Notes: generated from the letters alone by a model not told the origin. Shown: positions 26,774 to 36,843, numbered from the stretch's first letter. The stretch is 64,000 nucleotides of DNA from an uncultured Pelagibacteraceae bacterium (GCA_902537665.1 CACBCE010000004.1:36724-100723); one strand, 5' to 3'. Made by a program: numbers and translations.

Positions 26774-27457
26774 TTAAAGATATTTTGTTACGATTTTTTC
26801 AATACCAATGAAGTCTTTTACTAAGTGATTATGGTAAATTTCAGTTGTATTTTTTTCAGTATAACCATCCTCAAGTAAAATAACTGGAATTCCCGCAGCT
26901 TTTGCCGCGTTAGCATCCGTTTCACTATCACCAATCATTAAAGTTTTTTTAAGATCCCCATCTAAAATTTCAACTACAGATGTTAAATGTCTGGGATCAG
27001 GTTTACAATAATCAAATGTATTGTGACCTGCAACGTACTCAAAAAAATCATAAATTCCAATTTTTTTTAAAAGATCTATTGCTAGATGTTCTTGTTTATT
27101 TGTACAAACACCCATTGAAATTTTTTTTTCTTTTGACCATATTAAAAAATCTTTAACTCCATCAATTAATTTACTTTCATTTACAATATTATTTCCGTAA
27201 TACTCTACAAATTCTTTGACCATTTCTTTTTTAATTTTTTCATCTTGGACTTTTCCAAATTCTTTTTTTGCCTGACCCCATATAGAGCGACCAAGCATTG
27301 CACCAGCACCTTGACCCACCAAATTTCTTATTTCCTCAGTAGACTTGGTTGGATATCCAAATTTATTCATCACATGATTATGGGCTCTCATTAAGTCAGG
27401 AGCTGTATCTACCAAAGTTCCGTCTAAATCAAAAAGAATTGTATAAATTTGTTTCAT
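26774..27457 (-). CDS. gph: Phosphoglycolate phosphatase-like HAD hydrolase
   Basis: The 227-residue protein has the HAD motifs in order: I-L-F-D-L-D-G-T-L-V-D-T (7-18) with the nucleophile Asp, G-V-C-T-N-K (about 116-121, motif II), K-P-D-P-R-H (about 151-156, motif III) and M-I-G-D-S-E-T-D-A (about 175-183, motif IV). A helical cap (about 20-80) puts it in subclass I with Gph, which clears 2-phosphoglycolate. Related phosphatases with other substrates cannot be excluded. It stands alone, diverging from glmU by 71 bases. Confidence 0.82.
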   Translation of the reverse strand: MKQIYTILFDLDGTLVDTAPDLMRAHNHVMNKFGYPTKSTEEIRNLVGQGAGAMLGRSIWGQAKKEFGKVQDEKIKKEMVKEFVEYYGNNIVNESKLIDGVKDFLIWSKEKKISMGVCTNKQEHLAIDLLKKIGIYDFFEYVAGHNTFDYCKPDPRHLTSVVEILDGDLKKTLMIGDSETDANAAKAAGIPVILLEDGYTEKNTTEIYHNHLVKDFIGIEKIVTKYL

Positions 27458-27528
27458 AAATAAAAGTATTTTTAAGAAATATTTTGTGAATTAAGAAAGA
27501 TATATACTTAATGTAAGTAATTTTCTAG

Positions 27529-28152
27529 ATGAAACAATTGAAAATAAACAAGTTCCAAGATTCACTGAGAGATAAATTCTTAAAATCCAAAGTAAACATG
27601 ATAGCTCCAGAAACAATTTATTTTTCTAAAGATACTAAAATTGGAAAAAATGTAACTATAGAACCATATGTAGTTATTGGATCAAAGGTAAAGATTGGTA
27701 ACAATGTTACTATAAAATCTTTCAGTCATTTAGAGAATTGTAAAATTGAAAATAAAGTTGAAATAGGTCCCTATGCGAGAATAAGACCTGGTACCACTTT
27801 AAAGGAAGGGTCTAAAATTGGAAATTTTGTTGAAATTAAAAAAAGTACTCTTGGAAAAAAATCCAAGATAAATCATTTAACGTATATTGGTGATACCTCA
27901 ATTGGTAAATCAGTCAATGTTGGAGCTGGGACAATCACATGTAATTATGATGGCATAAAAAAATACAAAACTAGAATAAAAGATAATGTTTTTATTGGTT
28001 CCAACTCTTCATTAGTAGCTCCACTAACACTTGAGGAAAATAGCATAATTGGAGCTGGATCAGTAATTACAAAAAGTGTAAGTAAAAAATCTCTAGCGCT
28101 CACTAGAAGTCAACAACTAGAGGTAAAAAACTATAAAAGGAAGTCTAAATAA
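27529..28152 (+). CDS. Acetyltransferase-only GlmU (C-terminal half)
   Basis: The 207-residue protein matches only the left-handed beta-helix half of GlmU. Diagnostic segments are [27 protein letters not shown] with His116 at the place of the catalytic base, [11 protein letters not shown] and I-G-A-G-S-V-I-T. Full GlmU is about 450 residues, with an N-terminal uridylyltransferase that is absent here. The upstream 71 bases plus the opposite-strand gph leave no room for it. It probably acetylates glucosamine-1-phosphate. It is two bases from glmS, which makes the precursor, so the pair is one pathway operon. Confidence 0.82.
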   Translation: MKQLKINKFQDSLRDKFLKSKVNMIAPETIYFSKDTKIGKNVTIEPYVVIGSKVKIGNNVTIKSFSHLENCKIENKVEIGPYARIRPGTTLKEGSKIGNFVEIKKSTLGKKSKINHLTYIGDTSIGKSVNVGAGTITCNYDGIKKYKTRIKDNVFIGSNSSLVAPLTLEENSIIGAGSVITKSVSKKSLALTRSQQLEVKNYKRKSK

Positions 28153-28154
28153 TT

Positions 28155-29975
28155 ATGTGTGGAATAATTGGAATTAATAGTAATAGACCTGTTTCATCAA
28201 CAATTATCAGTTCTCTAAAAAAATTAGAATACAGAGGTTATGACTCAGCAGGTATAGCAACACTCTCAAAAAATGAAATTAATGAAGTTAAATCTGAAGG
28301 GAGAGTTGATAATCTTGAAAATAATCTACTAGTTCAAAAAATGGAAGGAACCATTGGTATTGGTCATGTTCGTTGGGCTACACATGGTTTGCCAAATAGT
28401 GTGAATGCTCATCCTCACTCTTCACAAAATGTTTCAGTGGTTCACAATGGAATTATTGAAAATTCAACTTTGTTAAAAAAATTTTTAGTAAGCAAAGGTC
28501 ATAAATTTAAATCACAAACTGATACTGAAGTGATTGTACATTTAATCACAGAAAATTTAAAAACTGAAAATATTGTCAATTCAATTAAAAAAACTCTTAA
28601 ATCTCTTCATGGTAGTTTTGCACTAGGTATAATATTTAAAGATCAGCCTGATTTGATTGTTGGTGCTAGAAGAGGATCTCCATTAGCTGTTGGGTATGGT
28701 CCAAATGAAAATTATTTAGGTTCAGATTCATATGCACTTAAAGCAATGACGAATAAGATTACTTATTTAAATGATGGTGAATTCTGTATTATAAAAAAAG
28801 ATCATGTTGAATTTTTTAATGAGGATGGAGATAAGATAAATAAAAAAGTTTTAGAATTATCTCTTGAAGATGAAAAATATGACAAAGGTGATTATAAACA
28901 TTTCATGGCCAAAGAAATAGAGGAACAACCAACAACATTAAAAAATGGAATTAATGAATATGTAGATACATTAAATAATGATATTAATATTTATAATTTT
29001 CCTTGGAAAACAAATGAAATTTCCTCAGTAACTCTAATTGGTTGTGGAACAGCTTATCATTCTTGTCTCCTTGCAAAATACTGGTTCGAAGAATTAACTT
29101 CATTAGATGTAAGTGTAGATATTGCTTCAGAATTTAGATACAGAAAAAACAGATTTAAAAAAGAGACTTTATATATATTTGTATCTCAATCTGGTGAAAC
29201 GGCAGATACTTATGCGGCATTAGATTTATGTAATCAAAATGATATGAAAACCTGTGCGGTTGTAAATGTAATTGAGAGTTCGATTGCTAGAGACTCTAAA
29301 TTTGTTTTACCAATACACTGTGGGACTGAGATAGGAGTTGCATCTACCAAAGCCTTTTTGGGTCAAATACTAATATTATATATTTTAGCTTTGAAACTTG
29401 GATTATTGAGAAAAGATTTAAAAAAAGAGCTATTTAATGAAAAACTTAAGGACCTTAAGTCTCTTCCAAAATTAGCAGAAAAGACTTTGTTGACCGATAA
29501 TAAAATACAGACAATATCTAATACCTTTAATGTGGCTAAAGGTTCAATGTTTCTAGGTAGAGGTTTTTCTTTTCCAATAGCATTAGAGGGTGCTTTGAAA
29601 TTAAAAGAGCTATCTTATATTCATGCAGAAGGTTATCCAGCCGGTGAAATGAAACATGGACCTCTTGCCCTTATTGAAGAAGGAATGCCCGTTGTTGTGT
29701 TGGCACCTAGGGACAATTATTATAAAAAAACTATTTCTAACATGCAGGAGGTTATTGCAAGGGGTGCAAAAGTTTTATTAGTAACGAATAAAAGTAGTGA
29801 TGAAGTTGTTTCTGAAAATATTTGGGAAAAAATAGAAGTTGAAAGTGCTAATGAGGACCTTTTACCATTTCTTTTAACTATCCCATTACAAAAATTAGCT
29901 TATTATTCAGCTCTTAAAAAAGGATTTGATATAGATAAGCCTAGAAATTTAGCTAAATCAGTAACCGTTGAATAA
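28155..29975 (+). CDS. glmS: Glutamine--fructose-6-phosphate aminotransferase (isomerizing)
   Basis: The 606-residue enzyme makes glucosamine-6-phosphate from fructose-6-phosphate and glutamine, the entry to peptidoglycan and LPS amino sugars. The N-terminal nucleophile Cys2 is in M-C-G-I-I-G. The glutaminase domain (1-240) has R-W-A-T-H-G and N-G-I-I-E-N. Two SIS domains follow, with G-C-G-T-A-Y-H (about 296-302), S-Q-S-G-E-T-A-D-T (about 343-351), and the conserved C-terminus P-R-N-L-A-K-S-V-T-V-E. Length is standard. It directly follows the half-length glmU. Confidence 0.96.
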   Translation: MCGIIGINSNRPVSSTIISSLKKLEYRGYDSAGIATLSKNEINEVKSEGRVDNLENNLLVQKMEGTIGIGHVRWATHGLPNSVNAHPHSSQNVSVVHNGIIENSTLLKKFLVSKGHKFKSQTDTEVIVHLITENLKTENIVNSIKKTLKSLHGSFALGIIFKDQPDLIVGARRGSPLAVGYGPNENYLGSDSYALKAMTNKITYLNDGEFCIIKKDHVEFFNEDGDKINKKVLELSLEDEKYDKGDYKHFMAKEIEEQPTTLKNGINEYVDTLNNDINIYNFPWKTNEISSVTLIGCGTAYHSCLLAKYWFEELTSLDVSVDIASEFRYRKNRFKKETLYIFVSQSGETADTYAALDLCNQNDMKTCAVVNVIESSIARDSKFVLPIHCGTEIGVASTKAFLGQILILYILALKLGLLRKDLKKELFNEKLKDLKSLPKLAEKTLLTDNKIQTISNTFNVAKGSMFLGRGFSFPIALEGALKLKELSYIHAEGYPAGEMKHGPLALIEEGMPVVVLAPRDNYYKKTISNMQEVIARGAKVLLVTNKSSDEVVSENIWEKIEVESANEDLLPFLLTIPLQKLAYYSALKKGFDIDKPRNLAKSVTVE

Positions 29976-30010
29976 TAGAAAAACTCTGATACAACAATCT
30001 TGAGTTGAAT

Positions 30011-31390
30011 ATGAAAAATTGGAAAGTAAATAGCTGGAGAAAGTATCCTGTCAAACACATACCAACGTATGGTGATGAGAAGGAGCTTAATAATGTTTTA
30101 AACAAACTAAAAACATTTCCGCCACTTGTATTTGCAGGTGAGACAAGACATTTAAAAGATCAATTATCTAAAGTAGTTGATGGTAAAGCTTTTTTATTGC
30201 AAGGCGGTGACTGTGCTGAAAGTTTTGCAGAATTTCATCCTGACAATATAAGAGATACTTTTAAAGTAATTCTTCAAATGGCTTTGGTGATGACATACTC
30301 TGCGTCTTTACCTATTGTAAAACTTGGAAGGATTGCTGGACAGTTTTCTAAACCAAGAAGTGCTCCTACAGAAAAACAAGGTGATGTAGAATTACCAAGT
30401 TATTTAGGTGATAACATTAATGCAATAGACTTTAACGAAAAAGCTAGAAGACCTGATCCAAAAAGAATGTACAAAGCGTATTCTCAATCAGCTTCAACAC
30501 TTAATTTACTTAGAGCATTTTCAAAAGGTGGTTTTGCAGATTTGAACAAAGTTCATTTATGGAATTTAGATTACATTAAAAAAAGTCCTCAAGCGAAAAA
30601 ATTTAAAGACTTGGAGGATAAAATTGCAGATGCACTAGCTTTTATGGAAGCATGTGGAATAACTTCAGACTTTAATAATAGATTATACACTGTAAATTTC
30701 TGGACATCACATGAAGCGTTACACTTACCCTTTGAGGAAAGTATGACTAGAGTAGACTCTACCACTGGTGAGTACCATGATACATCTGCTCATTTTGTCT
30801 GGATTGGCGATAGAACAAGACAATTAGATGGTGGACATGTTGAATTTTGTCGAGGAATAGAAAATCCGATTGGAATAAAGTGTGGTCCTACATCTAAACC
30901 TGAGGAGATTGCAAAAATTTGTGAAGTGTTAAATCCAAAAAATGAAAAAGGCAAAATAACTTTAATTTCAAGATTTGGTCATCAAAATGTAGAAAAGTTT
31001 TTACCAAAGTTAATAAGACGAATTAAAAAAGAAGGTCTTAATGTTATTTGGTCATGTGATCCAATGCATGGGAATACAATTGTATCAACTACTGGTTTTA
31101 AAACGAGACCATTTAACAATGTTGTTAATGAGGTCAAAAATGTTTTTGGTGTTCATCAGTCAGAAGGATCTTATGCAGGTGGTCTGCATGTTGAAATGAC
31201 TGGCCAAGACGTTACAGAGTGCACAGGGGGAGCTAGAAAAATATCTGATGCTGATTTATCAAGCAGATATCACACTCATTGCGACCCAAGACTAAATTCA
31301 GACCAAGCTTTAGAGTTAGCTTTTTTAATTTCTGATGAGATTAAAAAGAATAGCAGCTATTCTAAAAATGCTATTCAAGCGGCATCTTAA
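30011..31390 (+). CDS. Class II 3-deoxy-7-phosphoheptulonate (DAHP) synthase
   Basis: I take ATG 30011 rather than TTG 30005, giving 459 residues. The protein is a plant/mycobacterial-type (class II) DAHP synthase, the first step of aromatic amino-acid synthesis. F-L-L-Q-G-G-D-C-A-E-S-F (about 59-70) contains the metal-binding Cys. G-R-I-A-G-Q-F-S-K-P-R-S (about 104-115) binds PEP, and W-I-G-D-R-T-R-Q-L-D-G-G-H-V-E and W-S-C-D-P-M-H-G-N-T follow. Class II enzymes are unrelated in sequence to AroF/G/H. It is 35 bases after glmS. Confidence 0.94.
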   Translation: MKNWKVNSWRKYPVKHIPTYGDEKELNNVLNKLKTFPPLVFAGETRHLKDQLSKVVDGKAFLLQGGDCAESFAEFHPDNIRDTFKVILQMALVMTYSASLPIVKLGRIAGQFSKPRSAPTEKQGDVELPSYLGDNINAIDFNEKARRPDPKRMYKAYSQSASTLNLLRAFSKGGFADLNKVHLWNLDYIKKSPQAKKFKDLEDKIADALAFMEACGITSDFNNRLYTVNFWTSHEALHLPFEESMTRVDSTTGEYHDTSAHFVWIGDRTRQLDGGHVEFCRGIENPIGIKCGPTSKPEEIAKICEVLNPKNEKGKITLISRFGHQNVEKFLPKLIRRIKKEGLNVIWSCDPMHGNTIVSTTGFKTRPFNNVVNEVKNVFGVHQSEGSYAGGLHVEMTGQDVTECTGGARKISDADLSSRYHTHCDPRLNSDQALELAFLISDEIKKNSSYSKNAIQAAS

Positions 31391-31470
31391 GAGCTTATTA
31401 ATCTAATAGGCCAATTAAGTATGACTATTATTATTATAAAATTTTAATTATAAGTAATTATATCTTGAAT

Positions 31471-33129
31471 ATGGACAAAAAATTAAAAATAGCTCTAGCA
31501 CAATTAAATCCCTTAGTTGGTGATGTCTCAGGAAATATCAATAAATTGGCGACAATAAGATCTAAATTAGATGACGACATCGACGTATTAGTTGCACCAG
31601 AACTTTATGTATCAGGATACCCAATTGATGATTTAGTCTTAAGAGAGGATTTTTTAAATTTAGTTCATAGTGAGATAAAGAAATTGGTAGAAATCACAAG
31701 AGATGGAAAATCAGCAATAATTCTTGGTGCACCACGTAAAGATAAAACAGTCATAAAAAATTCTGTGTTTGTTATTGAAAATGGAAAAATTATTGCAACA
31801 AAAGATAAGTATGAACTTCCTAATACGGGAGTTTTTGATGAACAAAGAGTATTTACAGAAGGAAAATTAGAAGATTGTGTAAAGATAAAAGATATAAAAT
31901 TTGGATTACCAATTTGTGAGGATATCTGGGAAAAAACAGTTCTCAAAAAATTATCAGATTCTGGAGCAGAGATAATTATCGCAATTAATGCCTCGCCTTT
32001 TACAGTTTCTAAAAGTTTTGAGAGAGATAATATAACCTCGTCAAGAGTTAAAGAAATAAAGCTGCCACTTATTTATCTTAATAGAACTGGTGGACAAGAT
32101 GAGTTAATATTTGATGGATCCTCTTTTGGTTTAAATCATGATGGAAGTAAATTTTTTTGTTCAAAAGAATTTAAAGAGGAAGTTTCGGTTATAGATCTTA
32201 AAAGACAAAATGGAAAATGGATCGGTAATGGAAATTTAAGTAAAAATTCATCCGAAACAGAAAGATTATACAAAGCTCTAGTTCTAGGATTAAGAGATTA
32301 TGTAAATAATAACAATTTTAATGGAGTTGTTTTAGGCTTGTCTGGTGGGGTTGACTCTGCTTTAGTAGCAGCAATCGCAACGGATGCATTTGGCTCTGAA
32401 AAGGTACAAGCGATAATGCTTCCAAGTCCTTTTACAGGCCAAGAAAGTTTAAATGATGCAAAGGATGCAGCCGATCTCTTAAAAATAAAATTTTCAAATT
32501 TAGAAATAAGCGAAGCTATGAAAATTGTTGACAAAACTTTGGTAAAATTCAATGGAAAAAATTTTTCACCAGGTATCACTGAGGAGAATATTCAATCAAG
32601 ATTGAGAGGATTACTTCTAATGGCCTTGTCAAACAGATATGGTTTTATGGTATTAGCTACAGGAAACAAATCAGAGTATGCAGTTGGTTATTCAACTTTG
32701 TATGGTGATATGTGTGGAGGTTTTGCACCGATCAAAGATGTCTGGAAAACTGATGTTTTTAAATTATGCAGATGGAGAAATGAAAATTTTTCTGACTTAT
32801 TCAAAGGTCAAAAAGGAAAAGTAATTCCAGAAAATATTATAACAAAAGCACCTACAGCTGAACTAAAAGAAAATCAAAAGGATACCGATAGTTTACCAGA
32901 ATATGAAATTTTAGATGAAATTTTAAAAGATTTAGTTGAGAAAGAGATTTCTGTTGAGAAAATTGTATCGAAAGGTTTTGATAGAAAAATTGTTGAAAAA
33001 ACAGCTCGTCTATTAGCTAAATCTGAATACAAAAGGTTTCAAGCTGCACCAGGACCGAAAGTAACCTCAAAAGCTTTTGGTAGAGATCGAAGATTTCCGC
33101 TTACAAGTGGGTTTAATAATTGGAGCTAA
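31471..33129 (+). CDS. nadE: NAD+ synthase, glutamine-dependent
   Basis: The start is ATG 31471 (a TTG six bases earlier is less likely), giving 552 residues. An N-terminal nitrilase-type glutaminase domain (about 1-260) has Glu in V-A-P-E-L-Y-V-S-G-Y-P and the nucleophile Cys in P-I-C-E-D-I-W. The C-terminal synthetase domain (about 275-550) has the ATP pyrophosphatase loop L-G-L-S-G-G-V-D-S-A and A-T-G-N-K-S-E. It amidates deamido-NAD using glutamine as nitrogen source. It is followed without gap by cysS. Confidence 0.95.
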   Translation: MDKKLKIALAQLNPLVGDVSGNINKLATIRSKLDDDIDVLVAPELYVSGYPIDDLVLREDFLNLVHSEIKKLVEITRDGKSAIILGAPRKDKTVIKNSVFVIENGKIIATKDKYELPNTGVFDEQRVFTEGKLEDCVKIKDIKFGLPICEDIWEKTVLKKLSDSGAEIIIAINASPFTVSKSFERDNITSSRVKEIKLPLIYLNRTGGQDELIFDGSSFGLNHDGSKFFCSKEFKEEVSVIDLKRQNGKWIGNGNLSKNSSETERLYKALVLGLRDYVNNNNFNGVVLGLSGGVDSALVAAIATDAFGSEKVQAIMLPSPFTGQESLNDAKDAADLLKIKFSNLEISEAMKIVDKTLVKFNGKNFSPGITEENIQSRLRGLLLMALSNRYGFMVLATGNKSEYAVGYSTLYGDMCGGFAPIKDVWKTDVFKLCRWRNENFSDLFKGQKGKVIPENIITKAPTAELKENQKDTDSLPEYEILDEILKDLVEKEISVEKIVSKGFDRKIVEKTARLLAKSEYKRFQAAPGPKVTSKAFGRDRRFPLTSGFNNWS

Positions 33130-34491
33130 ATGAATAAGGATATTTTTTTATCAAATAGTCTAGGTAATAAGAAAGAAAAATTTAACCCAATTAATCCAAA
33201 AAATATCGGGATGTATGTATGCGGTCCAACAGTGTACGATGATCCGCATATTGGAAATGCGAGACCACTAATAATTTTTGATATCTTGTTTAAAGTTTTA
33301 AAATGTAAATACGGAGATGAATCAGTTACTTATGTTCGAAATATTACTGATATAGATGACAAAATTATAAAATCCTCTGAGAAAAAAAAAATTTCGATAA
33401 CCGAATTAACTTCGAATATAATCAAAAAATTTCATGAAGATTGTAAATATTTAAATTGTGAAACACCAACTCACGAGCCAAAAGCCACTGATAACATTGA
33501 ATTAATGATCAGCATGATTAATGATTTAATTAAAGGTGAATTTGCTTATGAAAGTGAGCACCATGTTTATTTTAGGGTGAAAAAATTTAAAAATTATGGA
33601 ATGCTTTCAAATAAAAATGTTGATGATTTAATAGCAGGTGCGAGGGTAGAATTATCTGACAACAAGCAAAATCCAGAAGACTTTGTATTATGGAAACCAT
33701 CAATTGACACTGAGCCATCCTGGGACTCTCCATGGGGCAAAGGTAGACCAGGATGGCATTTAGAATGTTCTGTGATGTCAAAAAAATATCTTGGTAATAC
33801 CTTTGATATTCATGGAGGTGGTAGAGATTTAATATTCCCTCATCATGAGAATGAAATTGCTCAGTCATTATGTGCAAATAAAACGAAAAAATTTGCAAAT
33901 TACTGGGTGCACAATAATTTCATTACTATGTCAAAAGAGAAAATGTCTAAATCACAGGGAAATATTTTAAAAATAAGTGATTTAAAAAGAAAATATAATG
34001 GTCAAGTTTTAAGATTAGCTTTGATTAGTGCTCACTACAGTCAACCATTAGATTGGAATGAAAAACTTATGGATGAATGTGAAAGAACATTAAACAAATG
34101 GTATGATTGCTATGTTACTGTTCATAAAAAAATATTAATACAGGATAATGATCTAAAACCTTTGTATGACGATTTAAATACCCCAGGATTTATTGCAGTA
34201 TTACATAGGCTTTTTGATAAAGCTAAAGACGGAAATAAAAAAGATAAAGAATTATTTACAACTGCATGTAATTTTATTGGTCTTTTAAATCAATCAAAAG
34301 AGGAATGGAATAGCTTAAAAAAGAAAAACCTAAAACTTTCTGAAAAAGATATTTTATCAAAAATTAATCAGAGAAATGAGGCGAGACAAATAAAAAATTA
34401 TGAATTAGCTGATAAAATTAGAAATGAGTTATTGGATAAGGGTATTTTAATTGAGGATGAAGATGGTAAAACAACTTGGAAAATTAAATGA
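33130..34491 (+). CDS. cysS: Cysteinyl-tRNA synthetase
   Basis: The 453-residue class I synthetase has the HIGH-type motif in P-T-V-Y-D-D-P-H-I-G-N-A (about 33-44) and K-M-S-K-S-Q-G-N (about 273-280). The zinc ligands include Cys30 in Y-V-C-G-P and C-S in H-L-E-C-S-V-M (about 213), with the H-H-E-N-E-I-A-Q segment. The C-terminal D-K-I-R-N-E-L motif contacts tRNA. It charges tRNA-Cys. The end overlaps cimA by 4 bases. Confidence 0.96.
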   Translation: MNKDIFLSNSLGNKKEKFNPINPKNIGMYVCGPTVYDDPHIGNARPLIIFDILFKVLKCKYGDESVTYVRNITDIDDKIIKSSEKKKISITELTSNIIKKFHEDCKYLNCETPTHEPKATDNIELMISMINDLIKGEFAYESEHHVYFRVKKFKNYGMLSNKNVDDLIAGARVELSDNKQNPEDFVLWKPSIDTEPSWDSPWGKGRPGWHLECSVMSKKYLGNTFDIHGGGRDLIFPHHENEIAQSLCANKTKKFANYWVHNNFITMSKEKMSKSQGNILKISDLKRKYNGQVLRLALISAHYSQPLDWNEKLMDECERTLNKWYDCYVTVHKKILIQDNDLKPLYDDLNTPGFIAVLHRLFDKAKDGNKKDKELFTTACNFIGLLNQSKEEWNSLKKKNLKLSEKDILSKINQRNEARQIKNYELADKIRNELLDKGILIEDEDGKTTWKIK

Positions 34492-36089
34492 CCAAAGAGA
34501 GACTTTATATTTTTGATACTACATTAAGAGACGGCGCTCAAACCCAGGGTGTAGATTTTTCATTAGAGGAAAAGGAAAAAATTGCATTAGCTTTAGACAA
34601 TCTTGGAGTGGATTATATAGAAGCAGGATGGCCTGGAGCTAACCCAACAGATACAGAATTTTTTCAAAAGAAACATGATTTTAAAAATTCAAAACTAACA
34701 TCTTTTGGAATGACAAAAAGGTCTGGACGAAGTGCAGAAAACGATACTGGTTTATCTGCACTCATGAACTCTAATACCTCTGCAGTGTGTTTAGTTGGTA
34801 AGTCTTGGGATTTTCATGTCGATGTTGCTTTAGGAATAACAAATGAAGAAAATTTAGATAATATTTCTGAGAGTGCGAAACATTTTGTTAAAGCAAAAAA
34901 AGAATTCATGTTCGATGCAGAACATTTTTTTGATGGTTATAAAGCAAATCCAAAATATGCACTATCATGTATTAAAGCTGCTTATGACCAAGGTGCTAGG
35001 TGGGTAGTACTATGTGATACGAACGGAGGAACACTTCCACATGAAGTTACTCAGATAGTTAGTGAAGTTGTAAAAGTAGTACCAGGAAAAAATTTAGGAA
35101 TTCACGCACATAATGACACTGGTAATGCAGTTGCTAATTCACTAGCAGCAGTATTGTCTGGTGTTCGACAAATTCAAGGTACCATAAATGGGTTAGGTGA
35201 AAGATGCGGGAATGCAAATTTAATGTCATTAATACCAACATTTTTTTTAAAGAAAGATTTTTCATCCCAATTTGAAATTGGAATAAAATCAAACAACATC
35301 AAGAATCTAACCGATTGTTCAAGACTTTTAGATGAAATTTTAAATAGAAAACCTAACCAACATTTACCTTATGTAGGTGCAGCAGCTTTTTCACATAAAG
35401 GGGGATTACATGTATCTGCTGTACAAAAAGATCCAAAAACTTATGAACATATTAATCCAGAAAAAGTTGGTAACACAAGAAATATTGTTGTCTCTGATCA
35501 ATCAGGAAAATCAAATATTATCTCTAGATTAAAAAGTATCAAAATTGAAATTGAGGAAAATGATTCAAAAATCAAAAAATTATTAGATGAAGTTAAAGAC
35601 AGAGAATTTATTGGTTATAGTTATGATGGTGCTGATGCATCATTTGAATTATTGGCTAGAAGAATTATCGGAGAAATACCAAGATATATATCTATTAATG
35701 AATATGATGTTTCGGTAAAAAAAAATAAGTCTGGCGAAATAGTTTCTTCCGCAAAAGCTCAATTGGAAGTTGATGGAGAAAAAATTATTTGTGAGGGAGA
35801 AGGGAATGGTCCTGTTAACGCTTTAGATAATGCTATAAGGCAAAATGTTGATAAACTAGCAAAATACTCAAAATACTTAAAAGATTTAAGGTTGGTAGAT
35901 TATAAAGTTAGAATTTTAAATACAGGAACAGAGGCTGTCACAAGAGTATCAATTGAAAGTACAGACTCCAAAGGAAAAAATTGGTTTACTATTGGTGTAT
36001 CTACAAACATTATCGATGCTTCATTTAAAGCGTTGATTGATAGTTTAGATTATAAATTATTTAAAGATAATGCACCTGCAAGTAAATAA
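34488..36089 (+). CDS. cimA: (R)-Citramalate synthase
   Basis: The 533-residue protein is a DRE-TIM metallolyase. D-T-T-L-R-D-G-A-Q-T-Q-G (about 9-20) starts the barrel, and H-A-H-N-D-T-G-N-A-V-A-N (about 205-216) supplies metal ligands. H-K-G-G-L-H-V-S-A-V (about 303-312) closes the catalytic part, and a LeuA-type dimer regulatory domain occupies the last 140 residues. The G-A-Q-T-Q-G variant and total length fit citramalate synthase (pyruvate plus acetyl-CoA, for isoleucine) rather than LeuA. It overlaps cysS by 4 bases and is directly followed by trmJ. Confidence 0.9.
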   Translation: MTKERLYIFDTTLRDGAQTQGVDFSLEEKEKIALALDNLGVDYIEAGWPGANPTDTEFFQKKHDFKNSKLTSFGMTKRSGRSAENDTGLSALMNSNTSAVCLVGKSWDFHVDVALGITNEENLDNISESAKHFVKAKKEFMFDAEHFFDGYKANPKYALSCIKAAYDQGARWVVLCDTNGGTLPHEVTQIVSEVVKVVPGKNLGIHAHNDTGNAVANSLAAVLSGVRQIQGTINGLGERCGNANLMSLIPTFFLKKDFSSQFEIGIKSNNIKNLTDCSRLLDEILNRKPNQHLPYVGAAAFSHKGGLHVSAVQKDPKTYEHINPEKVGNTRNIVVSDQSGKSNIISRLKSIKIEIEENDSKIKKLLDEVKDREFIGYSYDGADASFELLARRIIGEIPRYISINEYDVSVKKNKSGEIVSSAKAQLEVDGEKIICEGEGNGPVNALDNAIRQNVDKLAKYSKYLKDLRLVDYKVRILNTGTEAVTRVSIESTDSKGKNWFTIGVSTNIIDASFKALIDSLDYKLFKDNAPASK

Positions 36090-36803
36090 ATGAGCAAAAA
36101 CAATATCTCATTTATTCTACACAAACCTCAGTTATCAGAAAATATTGGTGCTTGTGCTAGAGCAATTAAAAACTTTAATTTTAAGAAATTAGTTTTAATT
36201 AATCCTAAGCCTGTTTTCCCAAATGATAAAATTTTAGCTACATCAGTTGGTGCTAAAGATATTATCAAAAAGAGTAAAAAATATCAAAATTTAGAAGAGG
36301 CTATAAAAAAAATTGATATTGTTATTGCCACCTCTGCAAGATTTAGAAATAAAAATGTCAAACATATAAATTTAATTGATTTAAAAAAGGTCAATTTTAA
36401 AAAGAAAATTGGGTTTTTATTTGGTTCAGAGGCATCAGGTTTATCAAACAATGAAATTAGTTATGCTAATTACACTTTACAAATACCTACTAACCCTGAT
36501 TTCAAATCTTTGAATTTATCTCATAGTTTAATTATAATTGCTCAATATGTTGCTAGTATTCTTAAATTAAAAAACGTTCCATTTCAAAAATCAAAGAAAA
36601 TTAAATCAGCTAGTAAGAAAGAGATTCAATTAATGTTAAATCTTTGTATTAAAAATTTAGAAGAAATTAATTTTTTTAGACCCAAGGAAAAGAAACCAAA
36701 GATGCTCGAGAACCTGAGAAATATCTTTTATAAAATGGACTTATCCGATAAAGAAACGCGTATATTAGCCGGGGTATTTGCTAATTTAGGAAAAAAACGT
36801 TGA
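36090..36803 (+). CDS. trmJ: SPOUT RNA methyltransferase (TrmJ-like)
   Basis: The 237-residue protein is a SpoU/TrmH superfamily ribose 2'-O-methyltransferase. The N-terminal F-I-L-H-K-P-Q-L-S-E-N-I-G-A-C-A-R-A (about 8-25) is the catalytic Arg motif. F-L-F-G-S-E-A-S-G-L-S-N-N-E (about 109-122) and L-N-L-S-H-S-L (about 143-149) form the trefoil knot that binds SAM. The order and C-terminal helical extension match TrmJ, which modifies position 32 of some tRNAs. Close relatives act on rRNA, so the target is probable rather than certain. Confidence 0.85.
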   Translation: MSKNNISFILHKPQLSENIGACARAIKNFNFKKLVLINPKPVFPNDKILATSVGAKDIIKKSKKYQNLEEAIKKIDIVIATSARFRNKNVKHINLIDLKKVNFKKKIGFLFGSEASGLSNNEISYANYTLQIPTNPDFKSLNLSHSLIIIAQYVASILKLKNVPFQKSKKIKSASKKEIQLMLNLCIKNLEEINFFRPKEKKPKMLENLRNIFYKMDLSDKETRILAGVFANLGKKR

Positions 36804-36831
36804 TTGACAAAATTAAGAGTAAGTCTATAAA
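36804..36831 (+). promoter_or_regulatory. rpsD promoter with very short leader
   Basis: A perfect TTGACA (36804-36809) and TATAAA (36826-36831) are spaced by 16 bases in the 40-base gap between trmJ and rpsD. Expected initiation is around 36838, so the mRNA leader would be only about 5-6 bases before the ATG at 36844, with no ribosome-binding site. Confidence 0.65.
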
Positions 36832-36843
36832 CCCCATTACTAA

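Noticed and set aside
27529..28152. Frameshifted or truncated full-length GlmU
   Set aside because: The upstream 71 bases and the opposite-strand gph gene contain no uridylyltransferase remnant, the frame has a clean start, and the gene is neatly coupled to glmS.
30005..31473. Repeated TTGAATATG before the DAHP synthase and nadE start codons as a shared regulatory motif
   Set aside because: Nine AT-rich bases recurring twice is compatible with chance, and the only effect is an ambiguous TTG/ATG start in both genes.
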